From Cristatella mucedo (Eukaryota > Bryozoa > Phylactolaemata > Cristatellidae): DNA of 64,000 nucleotides. The notes beneath the pieces were generated by a model. It was not told where the DNA came from. It ran no database searches and worked only from the letters and a program-made list of their open reading frames with translations. The position numbers and the translations under genes are program-made. The stretch is taken from contig WPIO01000036.1 in assembly GCA_009760855.2 (NCBI GenBank), positions 3,492,501 to 3,556,500 of the forward strand. Reading direction: 5' to 3'. Of this stretch, positions 21,011 through 33,429 are shown piece after piece. The stretch's first letter is position 1. The number at the start of each line of letters is the position of its first letter.

Positions 21011-23753
21011 TAGATGCACTTATTAGGCCGAAACCTACCAAAATATCAGATGACCATAGCAGGACACAAAGACAGCCTTGAAGCATATCGTCCTTGTACC
21101 TACCTTGCCTAGTTGAAAATTGGCACAGTAGCAACGTTTTAGGCACTGCCAATGCATTTTTACATGGTCGTTCGTTATGCAGTGCCCATACAAATCGACA
21201 TCGCTAGACTAATACGGATCTTTTCGGGATCAACAGTCACAAACACATTCAGGAAGGGAAGGCAGCCCACACACAGGCGTTTGCCCGAGCTATTCATGTC
21301 CACATACGTTTTTGGGCTACGGTTCGCCAAGTGCTGCTGCTGGAGTCCACAGTCTACAGAATTTTCCCCAAAAGCCAAGTTCTTACGAATGTCGAACGCG
21401 GAGAAGTGAATGTAGCTAAGACCCGTCTTATACGGCATATATGTTTGATTTGTGTAACCGCAACATATAAGAAATTAGCTGTCCATACACATCGAAATAC
21501 TGGCTGCTTGTGCCCACTTGTGTCCAGTCGCTCATGAGTTCCTCATGCCGTCGACCTGTACCCCCCCCCCCACCACCACCACCCAAGCCGGCTGCCATCA
21601 TAACTTTGCCAGTTCTCCGTGACAATATACAGACGTACTTAGCATGTTGCTACTGTCGTTCGAATGCATTCATGGATGTTGCAGCCTCTGCCAGACTTAT
21701 TGAATCGGGTATCTATCTATCGCAGGAAGCCCAGACGAAGCAAGTGCTGGGCAAGGGTTTCGTTTCCAGTATAAAATGACTACTGACAACCATGTCCTTC
21801 TTGAGTACCTAGCACCTTGTCTGAGCATCGCTGCACCTGTGTGCAGGTACTTCAACAGAAAGAGATTTCAGAGCGTCGATGTAAACTGTCATCCGAGAGC
21901 CCTTTTTGACGTGTGGCCGTTCTCCAGGAATCTGTGCTTGGTCCACTTCCTTTCACAATTCATAATCTCCCTGCTGCCGACGAACTCGCCGATCACAATT
22001 ACCGTTTGGCCTCTCCACCGGCAACAACATGTCTTCCATGGGAAGGAAGGTCGAGGTCAAACCCAAGTCTCTTGGCTAGTGCAGGCGTTCGGTCACTTGC
22101 AGCTGGGCTGCAGCCACCATGCTCTCATGACTGCTGCCAGGACGAACAGACACGCTGTAGCATCCCGACATGAATGTCCACCGATGTAGAAACAGGTAAT
22201 CACCGCTCGCCCGTTCCAACAGCCCAACCGATGGCCACAATCCACCTTCGGATTACAGCAGCGCTACACTGCTGCAATGGCTTCCTTCGCGAGAGGAGCA
22301 GCAGGGCACGAGGCCACACTCAAGGCGGCGGCACCACACACCAAGCTGGCGGCGCCCAGCAGCGGCCTTAGGCTCGAGCCATTCGGAGCTACGGCACGGG
22401 CCATGGCAGAACGCTGGGTGAGCGAGTGCGCGGCGCACGAACATACGAAGCGCTCGGGTTTGTAAGGCTTAACGAGGTGAGGGTGAGCCAAGGCCCTCCT
22501 CGCTTTGAGCAATAAGTTTAAGGGGGCAGCGGCGGCAGAGCTCTGCTGGCTCAGTGACTGCCGCTCGCGCAAGGCGCCTGGCCTCACCCAGCCGAGCCTT
22601 GATTGCAAGCAGATGCCGGCACGAGCTAAACCACGGGAAAGGGGGGGGGAGGAGAGAAGAGGGGCAGCAGGTGGCAAAAAATAATATCCCACAAGCACAC
22701 AGGCACGTAGAGAAAGTAGAAAGTAGTAGGCCAAGTAGAGAAAGGCTTCTTTGCAGGCAGAACGAAGAAGAAGAGACAAGCAGCAAGCTGCTCCTTGGAC
22801 CGAGCAAAAGGGGGCGGGGCGGCCGGGCACCGCTCGCTGCCACACAACTCTACCTTGGAAAATAGCGTGTTGAGGCAATGGACTTTCTGCTTCTCTTGGA
22901 CGAAAGCGTAATACTGTGTGACACCTTTAAGGGTCAGCTCATCCATGAGGTTAATCTCGTACGGATTGTTCAGGTGCTTCCTCTACAACCACAGCAACAG
23001 CGGTTGCCATCAGAGGAGCCACAGCAAACGACGACTCGCGCTCATTCAAGTGTCCGGCTTAGGCTGAGTGAACGAAAAAAAGAGTGAAATGATTGAGCAG
23101 AGATAGTGAAGGCGAGCAGTGAAAGGAAGGATGGGAGACCAAGAGAGAAAGTAACATAAAACCAGAGATGCGCACACACACACACGCACTAGCACACGCA
23201 CGCACGCACACATCAGTATGACACAAACATAAGACGTCACTAAGGCACACACATTCGCTTGCATGCATGTATGCCACGCCCATAAACAAGAGTGCTTACC
23301 ATAAACTGCTCAACGGTGACAGGAAAGGTGGCCGAGTAGAGCATTATTTGTCTACCCCTGGGTAGATGAGAAATAACAGCATCGAGCATCCCCTGGAAGT
23401 CTTGTGAAAGCAGCTTGTCTGCCTGTGCATGCAAAGGCAGTGGGAGCTCAAAGTGGCGTCGTGAGAAGTATGCGCCACGCCCATACATTCGTTAAAAGCA
23501 CAGCGAGCTGCCGCCTCTTGTCTCGCGTGCAGGAAAAAATAAAATGGCTGAGCAGATAGATAAAACAACTGGTCACGTACCTCATCCAGCACCAGCGTCT
23601 GGCAGCCGTCTGTCTTCACCAGCTTTTTATTCATCAGGTCCAGAATTCTTCCCGGGGTTGCAATTATAACGTGCACTGTCCGAGAGAAAGGCGACCAATA
23701 ATAACAATAAAGACATCCCTACCAGCTCCAGGAGAGGCCGCTCCATAGAGAAC

Positions 23754-23798
<45 letters not shown>

Positions 23799-24519
23799 AG
23801 GGGGGGGAGTTGGACTGTTGGCGTGCATGCACATGACACACACTCGTCCAGCTCACCCGGCTCGTACAACCGCATAATGTCGTCCTTCAGGTTTGTTCCT
23901 CCGGTCGTGACCATGACCTTGCACGCCAAGTGCTTGCCGAGCTCCTTGCACGTTTGACTAGTTTGAAGAGCAAGCTCTCTTGTGGGCACCATGATTAAAG
24001 CTGGCAAAACAAAGTAAGACAAAAATAGACATCTCGGTCTCGGAGCCAGTCACCTCTGCTCGTCCTACTACCACGACACGCTGGTCTCAGCGGTGGCAGC
24101 ATACAACAGGCTTCATCCTCGCATACCTTGCAACTCGTTCTTGTCCGCATTCAGCCGCTCCAGGATGGGGATCGCGTAGGCACCAGTCTTGCCGGTGCCG
24201 TTCTTGGCACGGGCGAGGATGTCCCTTCCGGTGAGGGCGATGGGAATGCTAGCCTCCTGTATAGGGGAAGGCGTTTCCCAGCCCTTTTCGAAAATGCCCA
24301 TTAGCAGCCCCCGCGACAAGCAGAAATCTTCAAACTCATTGCCCTTCGTGTTCGTCACGTCCTAAACGCCAAGAAGAGCAGGTAACTTCAAAGAGCTCAC
24401 AAATTGAGCACGCTCACCAATAGCCAGAGTTACCCAGCCGACATCAGTGCCCGGCCATATTTTAGCCGGAAGGAGAGAGAAAGGTTCGAGTGAGGTAGAG
24501 GAGGAGGGAGAGGAGAGAA

Positions 24520-24613
<94 letters not shown>

Positions 24614-25933
24614 ACACACACACACACACAGAGACAGACAAGAGCCACGCAAACAACTCGAACAACTTGACAGGGCTACATCATACAATATGCACTGAGC
24701 TGGTTTTGGTCCAGTGGTTAAGGCGCTCGCTCCGATCAAGGTCCGGCCGAGATCGTGGACTCGTGCCCTGAGGCATATGTGAAGCGCCTGGTTAGAGATT
24801 AGGTTCTTTTAGGGCACTATACAAATGACATATTTATTTATATTTATGTGTAGGACAGGCAATCAGGACTCTGCCGCTGCTTCCGAGTCGGCCGCTGATG
24901 GGCACAAACATACATGGCAGAAAACTGGCAGGGCAAAAAGAAGAAACGCATCCGACAGAAGATAGATCGAGAGCCAAGGCAAAAACACAGGCAGAGAAAT
25001 ACGGCCGATTAATCTAGCAAAGGTGGAAATGAGGCCAAAACACGGAGCAGCATCAGTAATTGCCCAAATACGTCTTATGATACCAAAAAACACAATCTCA
25101 TGTGCAGATTGCTGATTCCATCGCATCGAATAAATCAAACGGATTTTACCGAGACTCGCCAGCAATACATACAGTTCGTGTGTTACGATTCCACAAGGTC
25201 AGTGAGTTGGCTAAAGCAATGATGCCATCACCATACACTGCAGTCACAAATGCAGCATGATATTAAGTAGGTCAGCAAGATGAGCTAGGCACCAGCCTTA
25301 CACGGATGAGTAGCAAGCTCAAGGTCAAGGACAGAGAATAAAAATCCGGCAGCACCTTTTCTTGGCTGTCGTAGAGGTGGCGTCCATCCTTCCAAAAGGG
25401 CTTAAACTTGCTCTTCTCATCTTAGTAGAACGAGCATCAGTCTTTGACAGAGCAGTGAGGCTGGCACATATCCCATTTCAGCCTGTAGGCTTCATACCGT
25501 TTTACTTAGCCCAGAGGTCTTTTCGTAACAGTCGTCGAATGAGGCTTTTGATGCATCAAATGATGCTTATAGCGTTCGTCGACGTCTCACCATTTGACTG
25601 ATAGTCAACTGCATCCACGTGGTGAATTTAAGTTCCCGTGAGATCGGCAACAAGCTAGACATCGCATGGAACAGTTCGGGCAAGTGAAAGGTCCTCGGGC
25701 TGCGACTTCTTGTTTAGAGGCCCCTATGCGCTTTTTTAAGTTTGACTTAAACCACTCTAAGAGTCTGGTCCTCTGACAAAGATAGTACTAGCTTCAAGGA
25801 CGGCACGTTGTATGAGAACGTAATAGATCTAAGAGGAAGGACCTGTATCGAACACGCGCACACAAACACGGCATACACACACACACACACACACACACAC
25901 GGCGCGGGCGCGCGCACACACGCACGCAAACAC

Positions 25934-25968
<35 letters not shown>

Positions 25969-28920
25969 CACACTTTATTTGCGGCCGGCTGGGAAGCACA
26001 CTGCATGCTTCTAGGTATAAGCCCAGGAGCAAGGTACTTGCATGCATTCACGACCTGCAGGCTGCAGGTTTGAGTCTTGCAGTAGGCAATTCTTTGCTGA
26101 CCAAGCAGCAAGCGGGTTATAGCTACTAAGGCTCTCTTGCACATACATACAGTTCGATCAGTTGATTTACTTGCAACTTGACCCGTAACCCGAAACCAAA
26201 TGAGCTACACGGATGTAGGAGTCAAGAGGGCAGTCGAGGAACTGAGTAGCAAGGCAGCAGCGCAGCTGGAAAGGATTTGCCAAAGGTCGGATGCACTACT
26301 GCATAAAGAATTAGAGGAGACAAGTCTAATTGTGCCAAGCCAACACGGGGTGTCCTATGAGTAGGAGTTTGGTTTCTATCACCGTTTAGTTAAAGGAAAT
26401 TGGCCGACGTCCACGACTGAGTATCTGCAAGGCAGGCTGGCTTGCCAGTCTATGCATCGCTGGAGCTGATAGCTCACATGACTCTAGTACCGTTTGATAT
26501 CCCATCAAAAAAGCAATAGCCGATAGCCTTGTGCCACTTTCCCAAGAGACCCGGGAAAGGACCAATAATGGATTCTTGCAGAACTCCACATGCACGACTC
26601 CACAGTCACTGCAGCTTCTTAGGACAACATGTGCATGGCCTTCTTGACCGCCTGAAGCGATGGGAAATATTTGCGCAGTTCACTTTGCTGTCACGACAAA
26701 GTTGCCGAGGGGGTGACAGTACGAGACACACGAACGCATGCACGCGCCCGCGCGCACACACACGCGCGCATGCGCGCCTAGTCTGTCGTCTGGTACACAG
26801 CTCGACTGGTCAATGTCGCCGACGGTCGATGTCGGCGACGGTCGAGCAAGGACGAAAATAAAGATGAGAGCCACTGACTGGGCTTCTGGCTACGAGGCCC
26901 AGCATTACCGCCCCCACAAACACAAGCTACTCAATGTCTCAATGTCTCGAAGAGGAAGGGAGGGGGAGAAAAAGGTCACTCGACGGCATGCCGGCAGTGC
27001 TGGCGGATTCCGCTGGGCATCGCCAGAGGTCAGGCGGTGCCCAGCGGAATCCTCTTAAAATGCGTGCCATGCTGCAGACGGTATGAACTGCACAGCTGCA
27101 GCAGGGCAAGTATTCAGCTACAGCTATATCGAACAGTGCTGCTGCTCCTGTCACGCTGAGTACGGGAGGAGTGCTCTTGGTACATTAGAGGCTGCACTTT
27201 GGACGCTACAGGACGTCGGCAAACCAACTGCTCCGACTATTGGTGGCTACTGCTTTCTCGCGGGCAGCAGCAATCAAGGAGCGACCTTGACCCCTTGGCA
27301 GAGACTGCCAATATTGGCAAGACTGACAGCAGGAGCGAGTCCAGCAGCTCGGAGGCCCAACGTTGTCTTCAAAGTCGGCGGTATACGAGGGGGATGGGGC
27401 CAGTGTCTGCAGGGGGTTTGAGAAGGGGGAGTTACTTCTTGTAAATGCTAGCTTCGAGGGCAAAGGTTAAGAATGGTAACTACCACCTCGCAAGCCTGAG
27501 CACGAAGCAGAGCCGGAGCTGTCGTCGCTATGGGCTCACCGCTATGTCGCTATATCGTCGCTATGGGCTGGCTATACCGCTGCCTGGCGGGCCACTTCTC
27601 CATCGGCAAAGGAGGAGAAGAATGGGACACGCAGGCATTGGGAGGATAGACGCGGAGCCAGGCCCCCGCGGACTAGGAAGGGGGGTAGGCGATGGGTGAG
27701 GCAGTGTGCTTTATACCACATCCAAAACGAATACGAAACAGCTTAGCTTGGGGGAAGTGATCGCTCGACCACGGGAATCCCGGTAGAGTTAACCAGTGAT
27801 GCGTGGTTCGCCAGCACCCATGCACTACTGCTGCTGCTGCTGCCCAGCAGGCAGGCGGGAAGCTCAGCCGGCCCATCCTGCTGCAGTACTGGACATTTAA
27901 ATGAAAGGAAACTTCACAGGTGAATCGAGCTGTCAAGGCTTAGCTAGAAAAGCCCTGCACGGCAGCCACCAACCAACAGAACGGCAGTAAATGATTGCGA
28001 CCAGTAAGTAGTAGCCGGACAAGCTGGGTTCGCGGTGAGAGCTTACACGGCGATTGGGCCATACAGAACCAGCTCAGCAGACACATCCAGTGTTCATAGT
28101 CTAGGGACACCGAGTCACCACTCCCACTTAAGACTTATCTGCAGCAGACAACCCCGAAGGGCCGCACTATTCTGCTGGCTAAAGTGCTGCTGTACACGCG
28201 GATGCCTAGGGTACTCAACCTTTGACTCTTAGGCAAATCAGAAGACACGGGACTCAAGATTGATAACCGAGCAGAGGACGTGGTGAGGAGTCAACACACA
28301 CAAAAACCACGTGAAAAAGCAGTAAATGCCAAAAAGGCGAGCAGTGCCTTCCGAGTCCAAACAATAAGCAACAGTTCACAAAACAAGACACGCGTGACAT
28401 GAGGCGTGCATACAGAGCCCAGCTTCTTCGTGCAAAATGGACAAGTAGAACTTGTTGCCCACAGCTGATGGAGGGTTAGGGGGAAGACGTGCCGCCAATT
28501 GGCAAGACGCACGTCGGCTCTTGGGCCTCTGTCGATGGCTCTGCATAAACCTGCGAGCAAGCGATAGCGCCAGAGTGCAACATGACACGAATCAAGTCAG
28601 CACAGCAAAACGAGAATGAAACAAAGCTTTCCTCCAAGACAATGCACCAAGGCAGAGAAGGTACGAATTATGTCCGACGAGGGCTTTCTCGAAAACACAC
28701 CGCCTCGCCAGGCGACCACAAGCAAACTACCCATCCCACTCACGTACTAGTGCACTTCCACTCAGGATCCTCATTAAAGGAAAGCAGTACTACTTACACT
28801 TGTCTTCATTCGAAAGTCTTTCGGAGGCAATTTCAGGGAAGCTTTCCATCCCAGCAGGTCGTCATTGGTTGACCCAAGATGGTTGGCGGAATTCTGTTCC
28901 GTGGCAGCAGCAGACGCCAT
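18927..28920 (-). CDS. DDX6/Me31B/Dhh1-type DEAD-box RNA helicase (nine coding exons)
   Basis: ATP-dependent RNA helicase of the DDX6 family, which acts in mRNA decapping, translational repression and P-bodies. Exons: 28920-28798, 24361-24127, 24000-23857, 23675-23581, 23422-23300, 22982-22854, 20398-20218, 20081-19928, 19113-18927. All introns are GT-AG and all junctions keep frame, giving 456 aa. The first exon starts [10 protein letters not shown] and carries [11 protein letters not shown], the N-terminal family signature, ending in TS just before DVTNTKG. Motifs: Q motif GWETPSPIQ (68-76), I AKNGTGKT (93-100), Ia PTRELA (125-130), TPGR, II DEAD (198-201, split by intron 4), III SAT (229-231), V RGID (348-351), [10 protein letters not shown] (372-379). 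The C-terminus ends in an Ala/Ser-rich extension after AEFHSGG. Human DDX6 is 483 aa, so length is normal. Intron 1 is 4.4 kb and intron 6 is 2.5 kb, while the rest are 126-814 bp. No disabling change is visible. Symbol by family; orthology not tested. Confidence 0.96.
19405..19560 (+). mobile_element. SINE2 copy in the last DDX6 intron
   Basis: CTGGTTTGGTCCAGCGGTGG, AAGGTGCTCGCCCCGACCAA, GGCTGAGGTCGAGGGCCC, then AAGTACCTGAATGGAGATTA and TCTCTTGGGGCACTATACAC. Diverged at the box B-like site. Opposite in strand to the host gene. Confidence 0.85.
20850..20940 (+). mobile_element. SINE1 3' fragment in intron 6
   Basis: GGGCGATACTTTACAGCC, AGCAGTGGTGACAGCTTTCA, AGGCTCTTCTGCCACTAAAC. It ends directly at an AT microsatellite that may have grown from its tail. 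Confidence 0.75.
20941..21007. repeat. (AT)n microsatellite
   Basis: About 67 bp of pure AT in DDX6 intron 6. The Tyr/Ile frames here are artefacts. Confidence 0.95.
23756..23800. repeat. (GA)n microsatellite
   Basis: About 45 bp GA run inside the 181-bp intron 3 of the helicase gene. It reads as a CT-rich tract on the coding strand, well upstream of that intron's 3' splice site. Confidence 0.95.
24524..24630. repeat. (GA)n-(CA)n compound microsatellite
   Basis: About 86 bp of GA followed by about 20 bp of CA in DDX6 intron 1, 160 bp from the 3' splice site. It reads as a long CT tract on the coding strand. Confidence 0.95.
24695..24848 (+). mobile_element. SINE2 copy in DDX6 intron 1
   Basis: GAGCTGGTTTTGGTCCAGTG, GTTAAGGCGCTCGCTCCGAT, GACTCGTGCCC (box B-like), GGCATATGTGAAGCGCCTGG, TTAGAGATTAGGTTCTTTTA, GGGCACTATACAAATGACAT and a TTTATA-rich end. 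Full-length SINE2. Confidence 0.9.
25873..25973. repeat. (CA)n microsatellite, interrupted
   Basis: Three CA runs separated by GGCGCGGGCGCGCG and by AAA interruptions. Intronic in DDX6. Alternating purine-pyrimidine throughout, so Z-DNA is possible. Confidence 0.93.
26040..26170 (+). mobile_element. SINE1 fragment in DDX6 intron 1
   Basis: GGTTTGAGTCTTGCAGTAGG, GGGTTATAGCTACTAAGGCT, then GATCAGTTGATTTA. Diverged, but keeps the SINE1 order of box B-like site, TAGC..CTAAGGCT and terminal CAGCTGA-like end. Confidence 0.6.
26728..26776. repeat. CA/CG alternating stretch
   Basis: ACACGAACGCATGCACGCGC continuing to 26776 as CG/CA dinucleotides. Low-complexity intronic sequence. Confidence 0.8.
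27005..27052. repeat. 20-bp inverted repeat, one mismatch, 8-nt loop
   Basis: 27005-27024 (GGATTCCGCTGGGCATCGCC) pairs with 27033-27052 except at one position. The loop is AGAGGTCA. It lies within DDX6 intron 1. Either strand would give a stable hairpin. Confidence 0.92.
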
Positions 28921-28973
28921 TCGATCTCGTCACGGACTTGCTCGGTCGTGTTCTGTTGCAATGGGCCAAGGTC
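28921..28973 (-). other. Putative 5' UTR exon part of the helicase gene
   Basis: Just upstream of the ATG the minus strand reads ATTGTAG|GACC at 28974/28973, a plausible 3' splice site, so the first coding exon may begin with 53 nt of 5' UTR and a non-coding exon may lie further upstream. No TATA box or clear start site is seen. Confidence 0.35.
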
Positions 28974-29127
28974 CTACAATTAATAGTGTTAGCTATGCAG
29001 ATGCTATAATTGCATCAAACTAATACAATAATCCAAGCAGAACAGAATTGTATATACAGGTAGGCTGACTCATAATCCATGAGCACAGTCCAGAAAATGC
29101 ACTGAATATTAAGCAACGATTTCTTAC

Positions 29128-29895
29128 CAAATATAATGTTACCTTTTTTTTACATAGTGCCCTGTAAGAAATAAATCTCTTTTTAAACACGACGTCTGAG
29201 GGAAAGGCAGCAATTCAATTACCCATGGCTACTCATAGATATATAGATAATTCGCGTGGGTGGATGAGAAACACGTTTAGCTTCTTTTTAAAATTGTAGA
29301 AGGGGCCCGTCGTGACGTCAGTCACGGTGCCAATTTCAGGCGTTAGGAGTGTAGGAACTGAAGGCAGCGCCTCCTGAGTTAAGGGTCGTCGGTGGCACAA
29401 CCAAACAAGCAGTGGGTGGAGACGATGGAAAGCCTGGTCAGAAAGTGTTGCAGATAGGTAGGCTAGAGCAAGAAAACGAGCTGACCTACTAACGAGTAGC
29501 AGAACCTTGGCGCCAGTACGCTGCTTGATAGAGAGCTAATGAAGATCAACAATCGTTGGTGCAATTTGGCAGCTGTGATGTTCACGACAGACAAACGTTT
29601 ATATTTGAACAAAATGTGTGAGTGCACATGATGGAAGAGCTGAAAGTAGCAAATCATGGAAGTCTAGAAACGATGTCACCAACGGATGGATCAGCTTGGC
29701 TATGGTATCATTATTTAAGCAGCCCCACATTTTCGCAATGTTAAGTATCTAAAAGTAGACAGACCACTTTATAGCCCAGGTGGTCAGCTAAGTGCACCAG
29801 TAGTCATTCAGAACAGGACACCCCGATTCAGTGCAGATGCTACAGGAGATATGCTGCAAAGCCTATTTCGAGTTAGAAATTCTAGTTTCCGACTG
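29128..29895 (-). mobile_element. LINE-B copy, old and degenerate
   Basis: From a diverged tail (AGTGCCCTGTAAGAAATAAA, TCTCTTTTTAAACACG) upward the minus strand follows the LINE-B C-terminal order: RYLSATLSDQAFH-like, LLLVSRSARFLALAYLSATLS, and a TSISCSIC..ARN-like segment near 29830-29890. Many stops. Confidence 0.65.
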
Positions 29896-31125
29896 ACACC
29901 AGGCTTGCCATAACTATTAGGCTGGTTTATTTGGTACACATTACATAGTTCACAACTTGCAGATAAAGTCACAGTCAGGTTAAGTTAACAGGTACTTACT
30001 ACAAAAAAGAAACTAGACAAAAGACCTCAATTGCACATCTCAGTCCACAACACAATACCTATAGGTGCAGCATAAACTGAAGCACCCGGTTACTCCAAGG
30101 AGTGAAGCACCTACTTTCATCGACTTTACTCTAAATGTTACCACGATCAGCTCAGCTGCTTTCTAGTAACGACAGTGTGCTTGAAGCTCCTAACCAGACC
30201 CACTCGGTTCTTCGTAAGCAATCGAGCCATCCAATTATATATGCCCTTGGGCAGCACAACTACTAGAGCCTGACCATACTGTAGATGCACGTAGCAACAA
30301 CGAGAATACCCTATACTATCTGAATGCACAGGGTGCCCCCAAAATTATACTCCGACACGAGCATGCCCAAGTCACACGCACACATACTTTAGAAATGCAA
30401 TAACGATCATGTGCCTGCACTTTCCGTAAGCTTGTTTAAGAACAGCAGATACACGAGCTTAACATCGACAAGCAAAGGGCTAGCTAGGATGACGACTTGA
30501 GTAAGAGGAGGTAATCATAATGGGTAGGAGTCACAGGATCGTCTGCCAGGAGCTGATGGCTCTCCGAGATACTACCTCAGTCGTTAAGGAATTAGCAAGC
30601 GGTACCAAGTTGAAATAGCAGGTAAAGCTAAATCGGCATGTGATGTGCTAGGGGACAGCTTCGACTGCCCAGTCATGCAATTCACAGCAGTCCCTAAAAA
30701 CGTAAAGGCACCGATGCTCTCACCCAATCTTTTGCAAAACCTTGGGCAGTTAGGCAATGGCACGTATTTGCTTGTTACCCCATTAAGCCAACACACGTCA
30801 CGATCTAAACTTACAGTGAAACCAGCACGGGCAAACATATTTAACATGTGCTGTAAAAAATAATAGGGAAGACAGTGCCTTACAATAACGACTATAAAAT
30901 AGAATTCGGTACGAGTCCATAAGCAGTCTGTACATAGTCAGTAAGCAATCGCTTACATAGATGACGAACAATGGCATGCAAACTTCACATACACAATCAA
31001 AACGCATTAATTGAATGCCTAAAGATGCAAGTAGAGGAAAAACAATGTTTCTACTAGATACACTTTCGAGTAAAAATGATTTCAAAGGAGCAGCTCGATA
31101 GCGGTTCAAGCAAAGAAAAAGTACT
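29896..31125. other. No gene recognised
   Basis: AT-rich sequence upstream of the helicase gene. It may include 5' UTR intron. A minus-strand frame (30584-30847) has no recognisable domain. Confidence 0.4.
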
Positions 31126-31293
31126 AGCTGATTTTACAGCCTCTTTTCGTATAGCGGCAGAAGAGCCTTGACAGCTATCACCACCACTTGCAGTGGTAAT
31201 AAAGGATAGCCCACCGCATGCTTCGAACTCAAGACCTCGACAACTCGGACATGAAGAGTAACCGCCTTACCTAGTTCGCCATCACGGCACACT
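31126..31293 (-). mobile_element. SINE1a copy
   Basis: On the plus strand: GCTGATTTTACAGCCTCTTT, AGCGGCAGAAGAGCCTTGAC, AGCTATCACCACCACTTGCA, ACCGCCTTACCTAGTTCGCC, ATCACGGC. This is the reverse complement of the SINE1a order, nearly full length, with box B-like TTCGAACTC present. Confidence 0.85.
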
Positions 31294-32880
31294 AAGAGAG
31301 TTAAGCCACTCTCAACTCCAGGCAGTCTTCCTGCACTGCGCTGTACATCATGTAGCCAGCACAGTCGATTCCTAAGGCATCGTATGGAACAATGCACACA
31401 GTACCGCAGTACACGAATGCCGCCCAAACCTCATAACGCAACCCCAGTTGTGAATCCTGTTCTCAGGCACACCGGGCACATATAGCAAAAGCACTAGACG
31501 CTCATCGCAGTTTGCTAGTGCCGCGTAATTTGTACACTAAAAATGATCGCTTAATAACGTACAGACAACAAGGTTCTTTGACGCAGAGCCTCCGTTAATT
31601 AACCGGCGTACTACCGTGTACAAGATAGTAACAAGTCCGGAGAGGCTAATCCCTAAACGATGCAGGCTCGAAAGCGAATCTGAAACCTCAAACGCAAGCT
31701 AAGGAAGTTTTAAAACGACAAGGCTATATGTTAATGACAGGTATGAACGCGATCAGTGATGGGGGTCAGGACATTCATCACTTCTACTCCGCACGCACTT
31801 ACCTCAAAACATACTGCTCTGTATATGGCGTTCAAAATGTCTTACGAAGAGGGTGTAAGTGCAGCGGCTGTCTTCCGGTTTTTCAAAGAGCTGAACACGC
31901 TACCATGCAGTGTGATATAACTATTAAATTAGAAAGTAGCTATTTATTTTTTAATACTGAAAAAGTTTGGAAACTGCTGCTTGCCCTTGTAAACTAAAGC
32001 TTCCGGTTTGGAGTGGGTATTCACCCGCCGCTGCCCAGGCCGCGTCCGCTACCTTAGTTACCAAGTCTAGGAGAAGTGTTCGTAAATCAAAGGTCGCACG
32101 TTGCGTGGAATGAGATTAGTGTGCGTTATCATAGCGTGCAGTCACCTTTGAATGCTGTAGCCTTGCGAGGCAACTTAACACCAATGATCGAAGAGATAAC
32201 CAGAGCCGGTTTCCCTGGCTCGCCGCAGTTCGGAAGGCAGTTGGCCGGTACTTGCAGCGCTTGAGCGTTTCGTGAAAGGAATCTGGTGTGGGAGTACGGC
32301 CGACTTTAACATGGAGCCAAGCTTTAAAATTAGCTTGTTAATTTCCATGTGGATTCGCTTCGGGTCCTGTCGACGTGGCCTGCATCTGCCACGTCATGAC
32401 TGGCGTGAAATAAACGCAGCCGACTCTGGTGTGAAAATAAAGTCGAGTCTTATTTTGGATACCGTCTGGAAACTGAAGAAGCGTAGTCTTTTAATGCTGC
32501 TAAGACTATCCAGCATAAAAACAAATTTTCGTTATCCTCTGAATTTAGCGTGAAGCTACAAACGAGCATATGAGATACCTGAGTGGAAACGCGATCGTTA
32601 CCGCGGCGGGTATTGATTTCTCTACTCGCTTGAAAGTACGCTAGCTCCAGCAACAAGAGGCCAATGAATTCGCCTGAGAGCTCTCCCGTTACAGTAGTGG
32701 TTTCGGATATCGATGTACGGTCAAGCATGCGTACACTGTACCGTCTCGGTAATCTCTCTTTTTCTAATCAAAACCTGTTGGTGAGATCTCGGCAGTAATA
32801 CAGTTGCAATCACCAATAAAAGCTCAGAGGAAGAATCAACGATAGCAGCGAAGAAGCCAATGAATTCTAAAGGTAAATAA
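31294..32880. other. No gene recognised
   Basis: Mixed-composition sequence with short frames only and no clear repeat copy. Confidence 0.4.
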
Positions 32881-32955
32881 TAGTACCAATACATTTGTAA
32901 ACTAAATAGCCCTAAGAGAACTGTATCTCTGTATAGGCCTGCTTAGCTTATGATG
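32881..32955 (-). mobile_element. LINE-B 3' tail, diverged
   Basis: TACATTTGTAAACTAAATAG, CCCTAAGAGAACTGTATCTC, TGTATAGGCCTGC. Diverged minus-strand tail. Confidence 0.55.
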
Positions 32956-33425
32956 AGTGGTCTGTGATTTTGCGAGGGTATGGTGCTTTGGCCGCTGTAG
33001 CGCCTACCCAGATTTGCGGTTATGCCAATGCTCACAACCGAGGCGTAACGTCGGATTTCTACTGTCGTTGCCGCTTCTTGTTCGACATAGCATGCGAGGG
33101 CCGCGCCTCTCGATGGTCGGTATAGCATGCGAGCAGTCTGGGGGCGCTCTTAGTGATGGAACATGCGAGCAGGCAGAATTATGCATCAGCAAAAGAAAAG
33201 CGCCCCGGAGCCGAAGCGGGGGGGGGGCGAGAACTGAGACGTCGCTCGTTTGGCGGAAGCTGCGAGCTAAGTACCCGCTCATTTTGTATTCCTAGCATTG
33301 TGTTAAACCGCACAGTGCGTTCTCCCTCAAGCGTCACTGTGAATCTCTCTAACTTAGTGGTCATCAGATCTGCTATAGCTCCGCCGGCCCAACTTAATAC
33401 TTTTCTTTTTTCGAATACTCATTCA
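32956..33425. other. GC-rich stretch with short direct repeats
   Basis: No gene recognised. TAGCATGCGAG occurs at about 33088 and 33125, and CATGCGAGCAG again near 33163. A run of nine or more Gs lies near 33220. It could be the distal promoter of the minus-strand helicase gene, but nothing ties the two together. Confidence 0.4.
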
Positions 33426-33429
33426 ATAT

